Positions 44,468 to 45,434 of a DNA stretch of 45,434 bases are shown in pieces (position 1 is the stretch's first letter; each line of letters opens with the position of its first letter). Origin of the DNA: Antrodiella citrinella (lineage: Eukaryota; Basidiomycota; Agaricomycetes; Polyporales; Steccherinaceae). The stretch is taken from NCBI GenBank assembly GCA_004802725.1, contig SGPM01000226.1, positions 1 through 45,434 on the forward strand. Direction: 5' to 3'. The translations under genes and the position numbers were made by a program. The notes below the pieces were generated by a model. The model was given only the letters and a program-made list of their open reading frames with translations. It was not told the origin of the DNA and made no database searches.

Positions 44468-45077
44468 ATGCAAGCTCCTCCAAACACAGCGGGCATTCCT
44501 GTGCCTCCACCCGCTGCCATCCCACCCACCTTGGCGGACGCCATCGCTTGCGATGTATACTCCAAGCAGTTGTATGCTGTTACCGAGAGTCAGTATTCGA
44601 TCCCCTCCTACGCCGACACACACTTGCTTACCTTTCGCTGCTTTACAGTACCTGGCGCTCCGGTCAGTGCTGCCGACGAAGCATTGCACGCGACCATGCA
44701 TCTCGTCAGAGTCGTACTCGCCTGAGATCTATCAGCGTTGAATATTATCAAATGTGTTGGTCGGTTTCGTTTCCTCAAGCTAACGCGGTTTATAGCAACC
44801 GAATTACTCGCAAACATAAAGGCAATCAAAGAGAGTCCTCCGGATGATCCGCCAGAGACGTACGCACGCTTGGCAGCGCGCGAACGGGATACGGCTAAGG
44901 TAAGAGACCACAGCAGTGGGGTCATATGTATCTTCGTCTGGACGGGGTATTAACTTTGCCAACACAGCGATGATGGGTAGGCGGGCTCCGTTGATGATTG
45001 TGCCTTTTGTGCATGGCACCGACCCCACCATCGCAGTTGTACGTCGTGATTCGACACCTCTCCCTGTATCATTCTAA
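44468..45077 (+). CDS. Small hypothetical protein with MIVPFxxGTDPT motif
   Basis: Best model: exons 44468-44588, 44649-44713, 44780 to about 44899 or 44915, and 44968-45077. The protein starts MQAPPNTAGIPVPPPAAIPP, continues TLADAIACDVYSKQLYAV and DEALHATMHLVRV, then a charged helix-like stretch ATELLANIKAIKESPPDDPP, and ends with RRAPLMIVPFVHGTDPTIAV. The first two introns keep phase. The third fits only with a weak donor (AGCA|GTGGGG at 44916), so either the model is slightly wrong or the gene carries a lesion. The ending resembles, from memory, a widespread family of short basidiomycete proteins of unknown role; I am not sure of this. It lies between the broken and the real SEA4 modules, in opposite orientation. 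Confidence 0.5.
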
Positions 45078-45221
45078 TCCTTTTGTCAGTACGGAAACCA
45101 TCAGGCTTGATTTCCGTTGACGACATTAACAGCTCGTCAAATACTGAATGTACCATGTGTTTGAAAGGCTACAGTGCAGCGGTTCCTGCCAGAGTATAAA
45201 TTAGCTTGCCAACGAAACCCA

Positions 45222-45376
45222 CTAAAACCCTTCAGCACATCGACACTGACAACTCGCCACCGGACAAGTGCCATGCGACGAGTTCCCGTCTTCACCGCGG
45301 AACCATTCCAGTATATGTGACGCATGCCCGCCATGCCGACACGACTGACAGAACACGAGCGCTTCGTCGATGGTGT
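45222..45376 (-). CDS. SEA4: SEA4/Mio homologue, last exon (partial, runs off the right edge)
   Basis: C-terminal exon of a SEA/GATOR2 complex subunit, which links amino-acid status to TORC1 at the vacuole. The acceptor before 45376 opens TIDEALVFCQSCRHGGHASH, then ILEWFRGEDGNSSHGTCPVA and SCQCRCAEGF to TAG at 45222-45224. The pattern CxxC-H-GGHxxH-x3-WF-CPxxxCxCxC is the RING-like zinc module at the end of Mio/SEA4 proteins, whose human member I recall as containing CQTCRHGGHAGHMLSWF. WDR59 and WDR24 homologues have similar modules, so they are the alternatives; the CRHGGHA and CPVxxCxCxC pattern favours Mio. The N-terminal WD40 propeller lies outside the window, and the last 58 bases are intron. 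Confidence 0.75.
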
Positions 45377-45434
45377 CTACATGCATTACCAAGACAACTC
45401 ATCAGCGTGAACCGCCCCTTGCGTAAAGGACGAG

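Noticed and set aside
1..45434. CRISPR array, prophage, plasmid origin or biosynthetic gene cluster
   Set aside because: No spaced repeats, phage genes, origin, or backbone enzymes of secondary metabolism were seen; the DNA is clearly from a fungal nuclear genome.

Overview
The window is genomic DNA from a filamentous basidiomycete, most likely an Agaricomycete mushroom. The evidence is short phase-consistent GT-AG introns (mostly 46-90 nt, many per gene), very small exons, and mushroom-type families: an F-box cluster, two flavodoxin-like quinone reductases, a Ras-regulated adenylate cyclase, and an aquaporin with atypical NPA boxes. No bacterial, plasmid, phage, CRISPR, rRNA or tRNA feature was found.

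Left part (1-14.4 kb). A many-exon G-protein alpha subunit gene (1179-3605, +) encodes a divergent protein: both GTPase-critical positions, equivalent to Ras G12 and Q61, are alanine. A decayed minus-strand gene follows (4296-5036). Then come three tandem plus-strand F-box-like paralogues (5256-7122, 7478-9391, 9972-11632), of which only the middle one is intact. An intact F-box-like gene lies on the minus strand at 12135-13300, and the relic at 4296-5036 appears to be a lost copy of it. Sixteen single N calls fall inside the first F-box gene, against one elsewhere.

Centre (14.4-30 kb). An amino-acid permease (14403-16747, +) converges on a minus-strand Xaa-Pro aminopeptidase P (17778 to about 21361) with a long low-complexity N-terminal extension. 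A relic-rich, gene-poor stretch (21.4-26.1 kb) follows, holding a truncated leucine-rich fragment. Next are a mitochondrial GTP/GDP carrier (GGC1, 26089-27331, +) and the first quinone reductase (28929-29967, +).

Right part (30-45.4 kb). A large imperfect inverted repeat (30422-31453) with a nearly invariant 58-bp core lies upstream of adenylate cyclase (CYR1, 32356-37802, probably with extra 5' exons from 31677). Then come an aquaporin (38878-40521, +), a second quinone reductase (41963-42963, +), a broken copy of the SEA4/Mio C-terminal zinc module (43521-43660, -), a small hypothetical gene (44468-45077, +), and the real last exon of a SEA4/Mio homologue entering from the right edge (45222-45376, -).

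Functionally the window carries cAMP/heterotrimeric-G signalling (Galpha, CYR1), nutrient sensing and transport (permease, SEA4/Mio, aquaporin, GGC1) and quinone redox chemistry, embedded in fast-evolving F-box family DNA. Exon coordinates were worked out by hand from splice signals, reading phase and family alignment recalled from memory; no database search was possible.
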